Assembly: GCA_012960055.1 (NCBI GenBank)
Contig: DUCA01000072.1
Location: forward strand, 1-5,660
Direction: 5' to 3'
Origin: Cycloclasticus sp.
GTDB lineage: Bacteria; Pseudomonadota; Gammaproteobacteria; Methylococcales; Cycloclasticaceae
DNA length: 5,660 bases
Shown piece by piece: positions 5,259 to 5,660 of the stretch. Under the pieces are notes generated by a model. That model ran no database searches. It worked only from the letters and a program-made list of their open reading frames with translations, and had not been told where the DNA came from. Every line of letters starts with the position of its first letter. The first letter of the stretch is position 1. Made by a program: the position numbers and the translations under genes.

Positions 5259-5486
5259 ATGGCAGTCCAGCGATTAATTTTTGAATTAGCTATTTCAGCA
5301 GACACGTTTTTGTCTGTGTATAAGGGGCACGCGAAAGCAATTTCCACGTTGTCCTCCGATGGTAGGCGAGTTGAATTCGCAGCAGATAAAGTGCGGCAAT
5401 TTCTAACCCACGATGGGATTTATGGGGTGTTTGAAATGGAAATAACCGCTGAGAATAAGTTTTTATCCATCAAACGTCTGAGATAG
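5259..5486 (+). CDS. DUF2835 family protein
   Basis: This is a 75-residue small protein matching the DUF2835 family at full length. Family-like features are IFELAISADTFLSVYKG (7-23), SSDGRRVEFAADKVRQFLTHDGIYGVFEM (32-60) and a closing KFLSIKRL (67-74). DUF2835 is a small, probably beta-rich domain restricted mainly to gammaproteobacteria and of unknown function. The FLTHDGIYG segment is the most diagnostic. The ATG at 5259 is the first start after an in-frame TAA at 5247-5249, and no strong Shine-Dalgarno precedes it. The gene stops 92 bases before rpe on the same strand, an arrangement I recall as common in this class. It may be cotranscribed with rpe, since no intrinsic terminator is visible between them. 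No link in function is known. Confidence 0.87.
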   Translation: MAVQRLIFELAISADTFLSVYKGHAKAISTLSSDGRRVEFAADKVRQFLTHDGIYGVFEMEITAENKFLSIKRLR

Positions 5487-5578
5487 TGGGCTATATAAGG
5501 GTTAAAAAGGCGATTCGGCTGAAATAAATTGTACTTTCGGGTAAGCTTCGTTTTTTATAAAAAACAGTTGTGAATCAG
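5487..5578 (+). promoter_or_regulatory. Gap before rpe with an AT-rich palindrome
   Basis: This 92-base gap has no gene and no GC-rich terminator hairpin. It contains TTTTTTATAAAAAA (5551-5564), a perfect AT-only palindrome 15 bases before the rpe ATG, and TTGTAC (5529-5534), which could serve as a -35 with TTTTAT (5553-5558, 18-base spacing). The promoter assignment is tentative. Read-through from the DUF2835 gene is equally possible. Confidence 0.3.
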
Positions 5579-5660
5579 ATGAAAACACCGTTAATTGCAC
5601 CGTCTATTTTAGCTGCGGATTTTGCTCGTTTAGGCGAGGAAGTTGATAACGTTCTGGCGG
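5579..5660 (+). CDS. rpe: Ribulose-phosphate 3-epimerase, 5' end only
   Basis: The window ends 27 codons into this gene. The visible start, MKTPLIAPSILAADFARLGE followed by EVDNVLA, is the unmistakable N-terminus of Rpe, a TIM-barrel, metal-dependent enzyme of about 220-225 residues. It interconverts ribulose-5-phosphate and xylulose-5-phosphate in the pentose phosphate pathway. The first strand and the APSILxAD motif near the phosphate/active site are present. The metal-binding His and Asp residues lie beyond the edge. ATG at 5579 is preferred. A GTG at 5570 in the same frame is possible, since the next in-frame stop upstream is at 5558-5560, and neither has a strong Shine-Dalgarno. In related genomes rpe is often followed by gph and trpE, which cannot be seen here. 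Confidence 0.95.
   Translation, partial: MKTPLIAPSILAADFARLGEEVDNVLA

Noticed and set aside
5551..5564. TTTTTTATAAAAAA as a terminator for the DUF2835 gene.
   Set aside because: It is a perfect palindrome but entirely A/T with no loop or GC stem, so it cannot form a stable terminator hairpin. It more likely reflects an AT-rich promoter zone for rpe.
1..5660. Search for tRNA, rRNA, CRISPR arrays, insertion sequences, phage genes, toxin-antitoxin pairs or defence genes.
   Set aside because: None is visible. Almost the whole window is covered by chromosomal gene families and no spaced repeat array or mobile-element signature was seen.

Overview
The window looks like an ordinary chromosomal segment of a moderate-GC gammaproteobacterium, probably a marine or free-living relative of the Cellvibrionales, Oceanospirillales or Pseudomonas groups. 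The evidence is the yajQ tail, the DUF2835 gene placed just before rpe, and a CopD-like/DUF445/YjbQ set typical of that class. The lineage is inferred from gene types only. No tRNA, rRNA, CRISPR array, insertion sequence or phage gene was found.

Positions 1-175 hold the 3' end of yajQ (a nucleotide/c-di-GMP-binding protein) and a strong intrinsic terminator. A regulatory gap with a perfect 14-bp palindrome (211-224) then leads into a rightward two-gene unit (261-1729). This unit encodes an ion-channel stator pair: a complete MotA-like protein, and a MotB-like protein whose frame breaks inside a seven-A run at 1259-1265. The N-terminal piece carries the membrane helix with the ion-binding aspartate. 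The C-terminal piece carries an intact OmpA/MotB peptidoglycan-binding domain. Removing one A would join them into a protein of about 213 residues.

From 5162 down to 1712 five genes run leftward, tightly packed, as a probable operon. In transcription order they are a secreted DUF3530 alpha/beta-hydrolase-like protein, a four-helix CopD-like membrane protein, a DUF445 membrane protein, YjbQ (UPF0047), and a P-loop kinase of the D-glycerate 3-kinase type. The last gene converges on and overlaps the end of the MotB-like gene by 18 bases. All are conserved families with weakly defined roles, and I see no single pathway that explains the set.

A short divergent promoter region (5163-5258) separates this operon from a rightward DUF2835 gene (5259-5486). 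The first 27 codons of rpe (ribulose-phosphate 3-epimerase) close the window.

The observation most worth checking is the split MotB-like gene: a recent frameshift, a homopolymer sequencing error, or recoding. I do not see convincing evidence of a new defence or mobile system here.
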